Below, piece by piece: positions 27,330 through 36,645 of a stretch of 64,000 nucleotides of DNA. The number at the start of each line of letters is the position of its first letter. The first letter of the stretch is position 1. The notes under the pieces were generated by a model. It worked only from the letters and a program-made list of their open reading frames with translations, had not been told where the DNA came from and ran no database searches. The stretch is from Roseiarcus sp963794155 (GTDB taxonomy: Bacteria > Pseudomonadota > Alphaproteobacteria > Rhizobiales > Beijerinckiaceae). Where the stretch lies: assembly GCA_963794155.1 (NCBI GenBank), contig CAWCCX010000018.1, forward strand, positions 365,677 through 429,676, given 5' to 3'. Position numbers and translations under genes: made by a program.

Positions 27330-28658
27330 ATGACGCATATACTACATCGCGCCGCAAATGTTGATATGCCGGTCGCGGTCTCCGGCTTTGGCGTCGAGAT
27401 CGTCGATGCACAGGGGCGTCGCTATCTCGACGCGTCGGGCGGCGCGGCCGTCTCGTGTCTCGGGCACGGCCATCCGGACGTGCTCGCCGCCATGCATAAA
27501 CAGCTCGACGCGCTCGCTTATGCGCATACCGCTTTTTTCACGACCGAGGCTGCCGAGCGCCTCGCCGACCGGCTGATCGAGGACGCGCCGGCCGGGCTCG
27601 ACAGCGTCTATCTCGTGAGCGGCGGGTCGGAGGCGATCGAGGCGGCGCTGAAGATGGCGCGCCAGTATTTCGTCGAGATCGGCGAGCCCGAGCGCCGCCA
27701 TCTCATCGCCCGGCGGCAGAGCTATCACGGCAATACCCTCGGCGCGCTCGCGGTCGGCGGCAATGCGCTGAGGCGGGCGCAATTCGAGCCCCTCCTGATC
27801 AAGACCCACCACATCGACCCCTGCTACGCCTATCGCGAGCAGCGCGAGGGCGAGAGCGATGCGAATTACGCCGCCCGCGCCGCCCAGGCGCTCGAGGACA
27901 AGATCGTCGAGGTAGGACCCGGCCGGGTCATCGCTTTCGTGGCCGAGACCGTGGTCGGGGCCACCCTGGGCGCGGTCCCCGCGGTCGGCGACTATTTCAA
28001 GCGCATCCGCGCGATCTGCGATCGCCACGGGGTATTGCTCATTCTCGACGAGGTGATGTGCGGCATGGGGCGGACCGGGACGCTGCACGCCTGCGAGCGG
28101 GAGGGCGTGGCCCCCGATCTCATGGCCCTCGCCAAGGGCCTCGGCGGCGGCTATGCGCCGGTCGGCGCGGTTCTGTTGTCGGACCGGATCACCCGCGCCT
28201 TCGCCGACGGCTCGGGCGCGTTCCAGCACGGGCACACGTACATGGGTCATCCAGTGGCCGCCGCTGCGGCGCTGGCGGTGCAGGACGTCATCCGGCGAGA
28301 CCGGCTGCTCGCCAACGTGGTCGCCATGGGCGCGAGGCTCGAACGGCGCCTGGGCGAGCGCTTCGGTCAGCATCCGTTCGTCGGCGATATTCGCGGCCGT
28401 GGGCTCTTCTGGGCGGTCGAGCTCGTTGCCGACCGGGCGAGCAAGCGCCCGTTCGACGCCGGGCTTAAGGTCCACGCGCGTCTCAAGCGCGAGGCGATGG
28501 CGCGCGGCCTCATGGTCTATCCGATGGGCGGCGCAGCCGACGGCGTCGCCGGCGATCACGTTCTCCTCGCCCCGCCCTACATCGTCGAGCCGACGCAGGT
28601 CGACACGATCGTCGAACGTCTCGGCCAGGCGCTCGAGGCTGCATTCGCCGGCTTGTGA
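27330..28658 (+). CDS. Class III (omega-type) aminotransferase
   Basis: A PLP enzyme of 442 residues. YLDASGGAAVSCLGHGHPDV, VSGGSEAIEAALKMARQY, SYHGNTLGALAVGG, ILDEVMCGMGRTG and the PLP lysine in LAKGLGGGYAPVGA (about 269) are all in place. The family moves amino groups between omega-amino acids or amines and pyruvate or 2-oxoglutarate. Being divergent from the BKACE gene by 11 bases suggests it makes the keto acid that BKACE cleaves. No clear ribosome site precedes the ATG. Confidence 0.93.
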   Translation: MTHILHRAANVDMPVAVSGFGVEIVDAQGRRYLDASGGAAVSCLGHGHPDVLAAMHKQLDALAYAHTAFFTTEAAERLADRLIEDAPAGLDSVYLVSGGSEAIEAALKMARQYFVEIGEPERRHLIARRQSYHGNTLGALAVGGNALRRAQFEPLLIKTHHIDPCYAYREQREGESDANYAARAAQALEDKIVEVGPGRVIAFVAETVVGATLGAVPAVGDYFKRIRAICDRHGVLLILDEVMCGMGRTGTLHACEREGVAPDLMALAKGLGGGYAPVGAVLLSDRITRAFADGSGAFQHGHTYMGHPVAAAAALAVQDVIRRDRLLANVVAMGARLERRLGERFGQHPFVGDIRGRGLFWAVELVADRASKRPFDAGLKVHARLKREAMARGLMVYPMGGAADGVAGDHVLLAPPYIVEPTQVDTIVERLGQALEAAFAGL

Positions 28659-28808
28659 CAGCCGCCTAAAGGCCGTGCGCCCGCCATAGAAAGATCGCAG
28701 TGCTTGTGGAAAGCCCGCGCTTCCGTCGGCGCGGGATCTTTCCCATTATCCCGGGCGGCGAGCGCCAATTCGGCGCCGCAATCGATAAGTCGAAAGGATT
28801 GGACTTTG

Positions 28809-29498
28809 GTGGCGAAACGCTCACCGTGGCCCGCGCTCGGCCTTCTGCTCCTGGCCGCGCGCGGCGCAGCCTTCGCCCAGCAGGCGCCGGTCGACCTGCG
28901 TTCCCCGGCTGCGGCCAAATCGGCGAAGACCACCGCCGCGCCCTTGCCCGCCGCCGAAGCAGTGGCGCGCGCCAATGCCTGGCTCGACGCGGCTCGGGTC
29001 ATAACCGCCGACTTCGTCCAGATCGGGCCCGACGGGCGGCGCTCCGAGGGGACGCTCAGCGTCGTGCGCCCTGGGCGCATGCGGTTCGAATTTACCGCCC
29101 CCGCGCGGTTCGAAATCGTCGCCGACGGCCGCAGCGTCGCGGTCATCGACCGCAAGCTCGACACCCAGGATGAATATTTCATCGCTCAGACGCCGCTCAA
29201 GTTCCTTCTCGCCGACCACATCGACCTCGCCCGCGACACCAGGGTCCTGAGCGTCGCCCAGGAAGGCAACGCGGTCACGATCGAGATCGAGGATAAGGCG
29301 ACGCTGGGCGGGACCGCGCATCTCAGCCTCGTTTTCGACGCCTCGACCTTCGCGCTCAAGCAATGGACGGTGATCGACGCGCAAGGCTTCCAGACCGTCG
29401 TCACGCTTTTCAATCTCGACCTGACCGCCAGACCCGACGCAGGGCTGTTCCACATTGACGAATTGCCGGCCAACCAGCCCGGCAATCGCCGGAAGTGA
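28809..29498 (+). CDS. lolA: Outer-membrane lipoprotein carrier protein, LolA family
   Basis: A periplasmic chaperone that carries lipoproteins to LolB at the outer membrane. About 229 residues from GTG 28809, preceded by AAAGGA; the open frame upstream lacks a signal peptide. The signal peptide covers about 1-22 (WPALGLLLLAARGAAFAQQ), then the LolA fold with ITADFVQIGPDGRRSEGTLS, RPGRMRFEF and DEYFIAQTPLKFLLADHIDL. Alphaproteobacterial LolA proteins often lie by xth genes, as here. Confidence 0.88.
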   Translation: MAKRSPWPALGLLLLAARGAAFAQQAPVDLRSPAAAKSAKTTAAPLPAAEAVARANAWLDAARVITADFVQIGPDGRRSEGTLSVVRPGRMRFEFTAPARFEIVADGRSVAVIDRKLDTQDEYFIAQTPLKFLLADHIDLARDTRVLSVAQEGNAVTIEIEDKATLGGTAHLSLVFDASTFALKQWTVIDAQGFQTVVTLFNLDLTARPDAGLFHIDELPANQPGNRRK

Positions 29499-29586
29499 CG
29501 GCGCCGGCTGTGGGCAATCGCCAGGCGCGCCTTGCGCTCCCTGCATCAGCCGGGCAAGGGGCTTCATCTGCGGTCCGGAGCTGCAC

Positions 29587-30393
29587 ATGACGTTTTCCAT
29601 CGCCACCTGGAACATCAATTCGGTGCGTCTGCGCATCGATCTTGTCATCCGGTACCTCGCCGAGCACCGGCCAGACGTATTGTGCCTGCAGGAGACGAAA
29701 TGCCCGGACGCCAATTTCCCCTATGCCGCGTTCCGGGACGCCGGCTATCCGCATATCGCGATCCACGGGCAGAAGGGCTATCACGGCGTGGCTATCATTT
29801 CGCGGGTCCCGTTTGCGACGTCGCGGAAGCGCGACTTTTGCGCCAAGGGCGATGCTCGCCATCTGCATGTCGTTCTCGGCGATGAGGCCCACGGGCTCGA
29901 ACTGCACAATTTCTACGTGCCCGCCGGCGGCGACGAACCGGATCCCGAGATCAACGCCAAATTCGCTCACAAGCTCGCGTTCGTCGACGAGATGGCGGAT
30001 TGGGCGAGGGAGGACCAGCCAGCCTCAGGCCGGTCGATCCTGGTCGGCGATCTCAACATCGCGCCGCTCGAACACGACGTCTGGAGCCATAAGGCGCTCC
30101 TCAGCGTGGTCAGCCACACACCGATCGAGGTCGACAAATTGCGGCGCGCCCAGGCCGCCGGCCCCTGGGTCGACGCCTTGCGCAAATTCGTGCCTGACGA
30201 CCAGAAACTCTACACGTGGTGGAGCTATCGCTCGCCCGATTGGTCGAAGGTCAATAAAGGTCGCCGCCTCGACCACATCTGGGTGAGCCCGGCGCTCGCC
30301 GACGCCGTGCGCTCGATGCGAGTCCTGCGCGACGCCCGCGGCTGGACCCGCCCCTCCGATCACGCGCCGGTGATGGCGCAACTGGCGCTTTAG
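29587..30393 (+). CDS. xth: Exodeoxyribonuclease III
   Basis: An apurinic/apyrimidinic endonuclease and 3'-5' exonuclease of base excision repair. The 268-residue protein is of the ExoIII class: IATWNINSVRLR (Asn), CLQETKCPD (metal Glu), VGDLNIAPLEHD, YTWWSYR and RLDHIWVS with the final SDHAPV (catalytic Asp-His). The start is ATG 29587; the upstream frame is not protein-like. Confidence 0.95.
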   Translation: MTFSIATWNINSVRLRIDLVIRYLAEHRPDVLCLQETKCPDANFPYAAFRDAGYPHIAIHGQKGYHGVAIISRVPFATSRKRDFCAKGDARHLHVVLGDEAHGLELHNFYVPAGGDEPDPEINAKFAHKLAFVDEMADWAREDQPASGRSILVGDLNIAPLEHDVWSHKALLSVVSHTPIEVDKLRRAQAAGPWVDALRKFVPDDQKLYTWWSYRSPDWSKVNKGRRLDHIWVSPALADAVRSMRVLRDARGWTRPSDHAPVMAQLAL

Positions 30394-30426
30394 GTTGCGC
30401 GACCGCCATAGCGGCCGGGAGGAACA

Positions 30427-32790
30427 ATGGCGTGGCGACTGGTCAATTGGGCGGCGAGTCTCGTGCTGGCTCTCATCGTCGTCGCGACGCTCGCCGGCGC
30501 GTATCTCCTCTATCGCGCCATGCCCGCCTATTCCGGCGCCGACAGGCTTCCCGGCCTTTCGGCTGACGTTCGCATCTGGCGCGACGCCCACGGCGTTCCG
30601 CACATTTTCGCCGCGTCGATGGACGATGCGGCGCGCGCGCTCGGCTATGTCCATGCGAGCGAGCGGCTGTTTGAGATGGAGATCATGCGCCGGGTCGGTC
30701 AGGGACGGATGGCCGAAATCCGGGGCGCGGATCTTCTGCCGGTCGACAAGTTTATTCGCACGGTTGGCTTCTACCGCGAGGCGGGGACGAGCTTTTCCGC
30801 GCTTTCGCCCTGGGCGCAAAAGCGGCTTCAGGCCTATGCCGACGGCGTCAACGCCTTCCTTGCGAGCCGCCCGCTCCCACCCGAGTTCCTCCTCGTCGGC
30901 GACCGTCCGGAGCCTTGGACGCCGGCCGACACGCTGGTCATCGCCAAGATCGAGGCCTATCAGCTGTCGCAGAACTACAAACTCAAGCTCCTGCGCGCCC
31001 GTCTCGTCGACAAGCTCGGACCCGAGCGGGCGAACTGGCTCTTTCCCGGCGCCCGGCCGGGGGAGCCAATCACCACTCTGCCTTCGATCAACGAGAAGCA
31101 CGCGCTCGACGAAAGCCTCGATGACGAGATCGCGGCGCTGACTGGCATCGGCAAGGGCGCCTCAAACGAATGGGTCATCGCCGGATCGCGGACCGAAACC
31201 GGAAAGCCGATCCTCGCCAACGACCCGCATCTCGAACTCGGCGCGCCGATCCTCTGGTATCTCGCCCGCGTCGTGACGCCGGAAGGATCGGTCAAGGGCG
31301 CGATGTTGCCGGGCGCCCCGGTGTTCGTCCTCGGCCAGAACGATTCGATCGCCTGGGGACTGACGACCGCGGATTCGAATGTTCAGGACCTTTTCCTGGA
31401 GACCGTCGATCCGAATGATCCGTCGAAATATCTCACCCCCGACGGACCGAAGCCGTTCGAGACCCACGAAGAGACGATTCGCGTCAAGGACGGCGCTGAC
31501 GTCAGGCTCACGATCCGGACCACCCGGCACGGTCCGGTCCTGTCCGACGTCAACGCCGATCTTTCTGACTTCGCCGGGCCGGGAAAGGCGGTCGCCCTCG
31601 CGTTCACCGGCCTCGGCGACCACGACACGACTGCGGAAGCCTTTTTGCGGGTGAACGCGGCGCGAAACTGGGCCGAATTTACGGATGCGCTGCGGCTCTA
31701 CCAGACGCCGACGCAGAATTTCGTCTATGCCGACGTCGAAGGGGACATCGGCTTCCTGAACCCCGGCCTCGTGCCGGTGCGAAAGTCCGGCGACGGGCTG
31801 GTCCCGGTCGATGGCGCGTCGGGCGCCTTCGACTGGATCGGAACGATCCCGTTCGATCAATGGCCGCGACTGCACAACCCGGAGATCGGCTTCGCCTTCA
31901 ACGCCAACAACGCCAATTTCCCCGACGATCACGAGCCCAGTTTCGGGCAGGATTGGGAAGAGAATTTCCGCGCTCGCCGGATCCAGCAGTTCTTCGATAC
32001 GATCGACAGGCACAGCCTTGAGACTTCGGCTGCAATGCAGGCCGACCACCTCTCTCTGGACGTCAAGGATATGCAGCCGTTCATCGCCACGATCGCGCCC
32101 AGCGACGATCGCGCCCGGCAGGCGAAGGCGATGATCCTGGGCTGGAACGAGGTCATGGACAAGGACCGCGCCGAGCCTTTGATCTACACCGCTTTCTTAA
32201 GATCTCTGCACAAGGTCCTGATCGAGGACAAGAGCGGGCTTTCGATGCGAGAGAAAGGCCCGTTCGCCGCAACCACCCTCGTATCTCTCATGCGCGACCA
32301 TGCCGGTTGGTGCGACTCCGCCGACGCCCCCGATCCGGACTGCCGCAAGGCGCTCGGCCGGGCTCTCGACGACGGACTGGCGCTCCTCGTCCAGCGCGAC
32401 GGCCCCGACATGAAGGACTGGCGCTGGGGCGCGGAGCACAGAGCGATGTTGCAGCACCAGGTCTACGCGCATGTCCCGCTGTTCGACCGGCTGAGCGACC
32501 TCAGCGTCGCCTCGAGCGGCGGCTTCTACACCCTCGATCGCGGCGGCGGCTCCGATTCCGCCGCCATGCCGTTCGCCCGCACCCAGGGCGGCGGGTTTCG
32601 CGGCCTTTATGATCTCAAGGAGCCAAAAAATTCCCGCTTCGTGATCGCGACGGGCGAATCCGGCCACATTTTTTCGCGCCACTATGGCGACCTGGTCCCG
32701 CTCTGGAACGACGTCAAGTCGATCACGCTCTCCGGCTCCGAAGACGAACTCAAGACCTCCGGCGCCGAGGAACTGACGCTCTCGCCGTAG
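30427..32790 (+). CDS. Penicillin acylase family amidase
   Basis: 787 residues, an N-terminal nucleophile hydrolase matured by self-cleavage. A hydrophobic segment at about 8-30 is a signal or anchor. The alpha part contains DAHGVPHIFAASMDDAARAL and GYVHASERLFEMEI. The nucleophile Ser (about 246) begins the beta chain in GKGASNEWVIAG, followed by ILANDPHLELGAP, and Asn in NANNANFPDD. The family cleaves acyl amides such as penicillins or acyl-homoserine lactones; the natural substrate is unknown. Confidence 0.92.
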   Translation: MAWRLVNWAASLVLALIVVATLAGAYLLYRAMPAYSGADRLPGLSADVRIWRDAHGVPHIFAASMDDAARALGYVHASERLFEMEIMRRVGQGRMAEIRGADLLPVDKFIRTVGFYREAGTSFSALSPWAQKRLQAYADGVNAFLASRPLPPEFLLVGDRPEPWTPADTLVIAKIEAYQLSQNYKLKLLRARLVDKLGPERANWLFPGARPGEPITTLPSINEKHALDESLDDEIAALTGIGKGASNEWVIAGSRTETGKPILANDPHLELGAPILWYLARVVTPEGSVKGAMLPGAPVFVLGQNDSIAWGLTTADSNVQDLFLETVDPNDPSKYLTPDGPKPFETHEETIRVKDGADVRLTIRTTRHGPVLSDVNADLSDFAGPGKAVALAFTGLGDHDTTAEAFLRVNAARNWAEFTDALRLYQTPTQNFVYADVEGDIGFLNPGLVPVRKSGDGLVPVDGASGAFDWIGTIPFDQWPRLHNPEIGFAFNANNANFPDDHEPSFGQDWEENFRARRIQQFFDTIDRHSLETSAAMQADHLSLDVKDMQPFIATIAPSDDRARQAKAMILGWNEVMDKDRAEPLIYTAFLRSLHKVLIEDKSGLSMREKGPFAATTLVSLMRDHAGWCDSADAPDPDCRKALGRALDDGLALLVQRDGPDMKDWRWGAEHRAMLQHQVYAHVPLFDRLSDLSVASSGGFYTLDRGGGSDSAAMPFARTQGGGFRGLYDLKEPKNSRFVIATGESGHIFSRHYGDLVPLWNDVKSITLSGSEDELKTSGAEELTLSP

Positions 32791-32871
32791 CGGAGCACGG
32801 CCTCGGCGAGAGGCGGCTCAAACCGTGTTTCGCGAGCCGGCGATTTCAAGTACGAGTGAAATTATCGACCG

Positions 32872-33756
32872 ATGGTCCTTCATTTCCTCGAAGTCGCCGC
32901 TCTGGCGTTGGTGCTCGCCTTTGCGGGGCTGGTCGGCTTCGTGCGCTACCTCTTGCGGCCGCGGCGCGCGCGCCTCGACCGGGCGCTGGCCAAACTGCCG
33001 GTTGAAGAGGTGACCATTCGCTCCCGCTCCGGGGCGACGCTCGCCGGATGGTTCGCGGCAGGCGAAGGCGCGGGCGGGGTGCTTCTCCTCCACGGCGCGA
33101 AGTCGAACCGGCTAGCCCATGTCGAGCGAATGCGGATGCTCGCGGACGTCGGCTACGCGACGCTGGCGATCGACTTTCAGGCGCATGGCGAAAGCACCGG
33201 CGATTGCATCACCCTGGGCCAGCGGGAAGCGCTCGACGCGCGCTCGGCGCTCGCCTGGATGCGCGCGCGGATGCCGGGCGAGCGTCTGGCGGTGCTTGGC
33301 GTATCGATGGGCGGCGCGGCGGCGCTGGTCGGGGACGAGCCTATCGGCGCCGACGCGGTGATCGTGGAATTGGTCGGCGCCGACCTCGCCGCGGCGGTGT
33401 CGAACCGCCTTGCTCTCACGATCGGCGCCGGCGCCCGGGCTTTGACCCCGGTCGTCCTCTTGGCGCTCCGCGCCGCGGGCGGCATCCGACCTCAATCGTT
33501 GCGGCCGATCGATGGGATCAGCCGCCTGCGGGCGCCGGTCCTTGTGCTTGCTGGCGCTGATGACCGGAAGGCCGCCAGCGAAGACAGCCGGGCGATGTTC
33601 GCGCGCGCCAATCCGCCCAAATTCTACTGGGAGGCGCCGGGCGCTGGGCATATCGATCTCGCCTACGCCGGCGGCGCGGCCTATCGCGAGCGCCTGCTCG
33701 CGTTCCTCGCTTCGAGCCTGCGCGCCGGCGCCAATCCCGACGCCGTTTCCGGCTGA
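32872..33756 (+). CDS. Alpha/beta hydrolase, membrane-anchored
   Basis: 294 residues. An N-terminal hydrophobic helix (about 8-27) probably anchors it. The hydrolase core has VLLLHGAKSNRLAH, the nucleophile Ser145 in GVSMGGAA, an acidic residue in VLAGADDRKA and a final His in GAGHIDLAYAGG. It resembles the BAAT/DUF1100-like esterases. Substrate unknown. It follows the penicillin acylase by about 80 bases and is convergent with der. Confidence 0.82.
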   Translation: MVLHFLEVAALALVLAFAGLVGFVRYLLRPRRARLDRALAKLPVEEVTIRSRSGATLAGWFAAGEGAGGVLLLHGAKSNRLAHVERMRMLADVGYATLAIDFQAHGESTGDCITLGQREALDARSALAWMRARMPGERLAVLGVSMGGAAALVGDEPIGADAVIVELVGADLAAAVSNRLALTIGAGARALTPVVLLALRAAGGIRPQSLRPIDGISRLRAPVLVLAGADDRKAASEDSRAMFARANPPKFYWEAPGAGHIDLAYAGGAAYRERLLAFLASSLRAGANPDAVSG

Positions 33757-33814
33757 GCCTTCTTCGCAACCATCTGTCGCGGCGACCCAGACGCGCCCAG
33801 GCGCGAGGAGAGGG

Positions 33815-35231
33815 TCACGCTGTCGGCTTGCGCCGCCTCTTCGGCGCGTAGGGGTTGTCGCCGCTCGCGCGCATCGAGAGCCGGATCGGCACCCCGAACA
33901 GGCCGAAAGTTTCGCGCAGACCATTGACGAGATAGCGCTTGTAACTCTCGGGAATGCTGGCGACGGGGTTGCCGAAGAGGATGAAGAACGGCGGACGCGC
34001 CTTGGGCTGGGTGATGTAGCGAATCTTGACCCGTCGCCCGGACACGGCCGGCGGCGGCGTCGAGTTCGACGACCGGCGCGAGCCAGCGGTTCAGCCGTCC
34101 GGTGGAGATGCGCGTATTCCAGATCGCGTCGGTGGCGATGATCGCCTCCATCAGCTTGTCGAGATGGGCGCCGGTCAAGCCCGAGACGGGAATGACGCGT
34201 GTTCCGCGCAACTGGGGCAGCAGCTCATCAGCCTCGGCGCGCAATTCCCGCGCCTTATCGCTTTTGTTGTCGACGAGGTCCCATTTGTTGAGACCGATGA
34301 CCAGGGCCCTGCCCTCCTGCTCGACCAGATCGGCTAGCGTCAGATCCTGCCTTTCGAACGGGATCGTGGCGTCGAGGAGCAGCACCACGACTTCGGCGAA
34401 CCTGACCGCCCTCAGCGCATCGGCGACGGCGAGCTTCTCGACCTTGCCGACGACGCGCGAGCGCCGGCGCAGGCCCGCGGTGTCGAAGATCTTGAGCTTC
34501 CGCCCGCGCCACTCGGCATCGAGGCCGATGCTGTCGCGGGTGATGCCTGGCTCGGGGCCGGTCAGCAGGCGATCCTGGCCGAGGATGTGGTTGATGAGCG
34601 TCGACTTGCCCGCGTTCGGCCGGCCGAGCACGGCGATGCGCAACGGCTTGGCGAGGTCGAGCTCGCTCCCGTCCTCCTCTTCGCCGAGGACGAGCGGCTC
34701 TGCGACCTCCTCCTCGTCCGGGTCAAGGCGCGCGGAGGCGGGCAGGACTTCGATCAGCGCGTCGTAGAGTTCGCCCAAGCCTTCGCCATGCTCCGCGGAC
34801 AGGGGAACCGGATCGCCGAGGCCGAGGCTGAAGGCTTCATAGGCGCCGTCGCGTCCCGCGAGGCCCTCGGCCTTATTGGCGATGACGATGATCGGCTTAT
34901 TGGCCCGGCGCACCGCCGCTGCGAAATGCCGGTCCGCGGCGGTGAGGCCGGCTCGCGCGTCAAAGACAAACAGAATTGCATCGCAATCGGCGAGCGCAGC
35001 TTCGGTCTGCGCCCGCATGCGCCCGGCGAGCGTTGCGGAATCGCCCTCTTCGAGGCCCGCGGTGTCGACGATGGTGAAGGCGAGATCGGCGAGCCGCGCG
35101 TCGCCCTCGCGGCGGTCGCGGGTGACGCCGGGCTCGTCGTCGACCAGCGCCAGCTTGCGGCCGACCAGCCGATTGAACAGCGTCGATTTGCCGACGTTCG
35201 GTCGGCCGATGATCGCGACCCTGGCGCTCAA
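33815..35231 (-). CDS. der: Ribosome-assembly GTPase Der (EngA), apparent frameshift before the KH domain
   Basis: Der carries two GTPase domains and a C-terminal KH-like domain, and is needed for 50S ribosome assembly. G1 motifs GRPNVGKS (8-15) and GRPNAGKS (about 210) are both intact, with DTAGL in each domain. The frame breaks at GAGTTC (34062-34067). Dropping one base gives VVDSTPPPAVSGRRVKIRYI and restores the KH domain to RRRKPTA and a stop at 33815, 471 residues in all. A der gene without its KH domain should be lethal, so the shift is probably a sequencing error. It follows the YfgM-like gene, as in many proteobacteria. Confidence 0.93.
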
Positions 35232-35275
35232 TCTCGCCTCAAACCGGTTCGGCCGGCGGGGACCGGCGGCGGGAA

Positions 35276-35938
35276 CTACTTCGCGGCGGTCCGGTTCGCG
35301 GCCACGAGTCCGAGCCAGCGGTTCGCCAGTTGCCGTTCGTCGGGCGAAACCTCAGGATCGCCGAGCACGAGATCGAGCTCTTTGGCGGCGTCGTCATAGT
35401 CATTGCGGGCGAGCGCCGCCGCCGCGAGTTCGAGCCGCGCAATACGCCGAAAAGCTCCGTCGCCGGCCGAAAGGCCGGTGAGCGCCGCCTCGGCTTTCTG
35501 CTCCTCGCCCGGAATGTCGAGCCTGATGAGCGCCGCGCGCAGGCGGGCGCCGTCGCGCAGAAGCGGATCGATCGCGGCGTCGCCGGCAACCGCATCGAAA
35601 GCGGCGGCCGCCCCCTGCGGGTCGGGCTGCGCCTTGGCGCCGGCCGCGGCCATTTGCGCCAGCGCCCGATAGCCGCTCGGGCCTTCGCCCGCGATCTTGT
35701 CGAAGCCCGCTTTCGCCTCGTCGAGCTTGCCGCCCTCGAGCGCGGCGAGCGCCTGCTGGAACTGGTCGCCGGCCGACTGCCGGGCCTTTTCGGCCTCATA
35801 CTGCCAATAGCGAAAGCCCGCCGAGGCGAGCACGACGAGGGCCGCGCCGGCGAGGATCAGGTTTTGGTATTTCTTCCAGAATTCCGCCGCCTTGTCGCGC
35901 CGGACTTCCTCGTCAACTTCCTGAAAGATGTCGCTCAT
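35276..35938 (-). CDS. YfgM-like tetratricopeptide membrane protein
   Basis: 220 residues. A cytoplasmic N-terminus (MSDIFQEVDEEVRRDKAAEF), one membrane helix (about 26-45, NLILAGAALVVLASAGF) and a periplasmic repeat region of TPR-like helices follow. YfgM proteins act with PpiD at the Sec translocon. I start at ATG 35938; longer upstream frames lack the typical N-terminus. It precedes der by 44 bases, a common arrangement (yfgM-bamB-der in other bacteria). Confidence 0.85.
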   Translation of the reverse strand: MSDIFQEVDEEVRRDKAAEFWKKYQNLILAGAALVVLASAGFRYWQYEAEKARQSAGDQFQQALAALEGGKLDEAKAGFDKIAGEGPSGYRALAQMAAAGAKAQPDPQGAAAAFDAVAGDAAIDPLLRDGARLRAALIRLDIPGEEQKAEAALTGLSAGDGAFRRIARLELAAAALARNDYDDAAKELDLVLGDPEVSPDERQLANRWLGLVAANRTAAK

Positions 35939-36239
35939 GCCTGTCGCTCGAAAGTACGCACGCGCGCCCTTCGGGCCGCGCAGGCGTTTGGCGAATTTGG
36001 GGCGGACTATCATAAGGGGACGGCGAAAGCGAGCGCGAGGCTCAGAGGCGCCCGGACATCGACGAAAGTGGTGCGCTCTTTGGCCGCGCCATCCCCTCTT
36101 GATTTAAGTCAATGACCGGCGCACTCGTTGTTGTCAGCTTGCGGGCTGCGCCGCGGTTCGCGCGCCGGCGCCCAGCGACGCCGCAATAGCATGATAACGC
36201 GGTCCGCATGGGAGAGAAAAAATTCTCGGAGAAGCGAAG
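35939..36239. other. Divergent spacer before the redox island
   Basis: About 300 bases between the YfgM-like gene and the first HiPIP. No gene is visible. It contains the FixK/FNR-type box at 36099, and the HiPIP ribosome site GGAGAAGCGAAG directly before 36240. Confidence 0.6.
36099..36112. promoter_or_regulatory. FixK/FNR-type box
   Basis: TTGATTTAAGTCAA is the classic dyad TTGA-N6-TCAA bound by FNR, Anr and FixK proteins. It lies 127 bases before the first HiPIP and about 160 bases from the divergent YfgM-like start. The likelier target is the redox island, giving control by low oxygen. Confidence 0.7.
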
Positions 36240-36503
36240 ATGAGCGATCAAACCAGACCAGACCACGTCAGCCGTCGCACGATCCTCATTGCCGCCGCCG
36301 GCGCGGCGCCATTGCTGACGCTGATGAGCGGCAGCGCGGAAGCGAAAATGGCGCAGAGCTCTGTGAAATATCAGCCTACGCCTAAGGACGGCAAACAATG
36401 CGACGGGTGCAATCTCTTCGTCGCTCCGAACGCCTGCAAGTCTGTCGCCGGCGACATCTCGCCGAAAGGGTGGTGCGCGCTTTGGGTGAAGAAGGCGGCG
36501 TGA
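36240..36503 (+). CDS. High-potential iron-sulfur protein (HiPIP), first of three
   Basis: An 87-residue periplasmic electron carrier. A Tat signal (SRRTILIAAAGAAPLL, 11-26) is followed by a small domain with the four cluster cysteines at 54, 57, 66 and 79 (CX2C-X8-C-X12-C), the short-HiPIP spacing also found in PioC and Iro-like proteins. A strong ribosome site precedes the ATG. It is nearly identical in its core to the third HiPIP at 45050. It leads the redox island, directly before the Cyc2-like gene. Confidence 0.92.
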   Translation: MSDQTRPDHVSRRTILIAAAGAAPLLTLMSGSAEAKMAQSSVKYQPTPKDGKQCDGCNLFVAPNACKSVAGDISPKGWCALWVKKAA

Positions 36504-36645
36504 AGCTCCCGGTCCGTGTTGCGCTCGAATTTTTTTGTGTGAGAGCGTGAAACTATGCGACAAATGATGATCGAATGATTCGACCGCAACGCCTGCAGGC
36601 AAAGCGGACGTTGCGGTTCAGGGCGCGAATATTGAGGGGCGCTCC

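Noticed and set aside
36571..36583. TCGAAT-G-ATTCGA palindrome before the haem-porin as a second Irr box
   Set aside because: Arms are only six bases and lack the TTTAGAA core. It may be chance.
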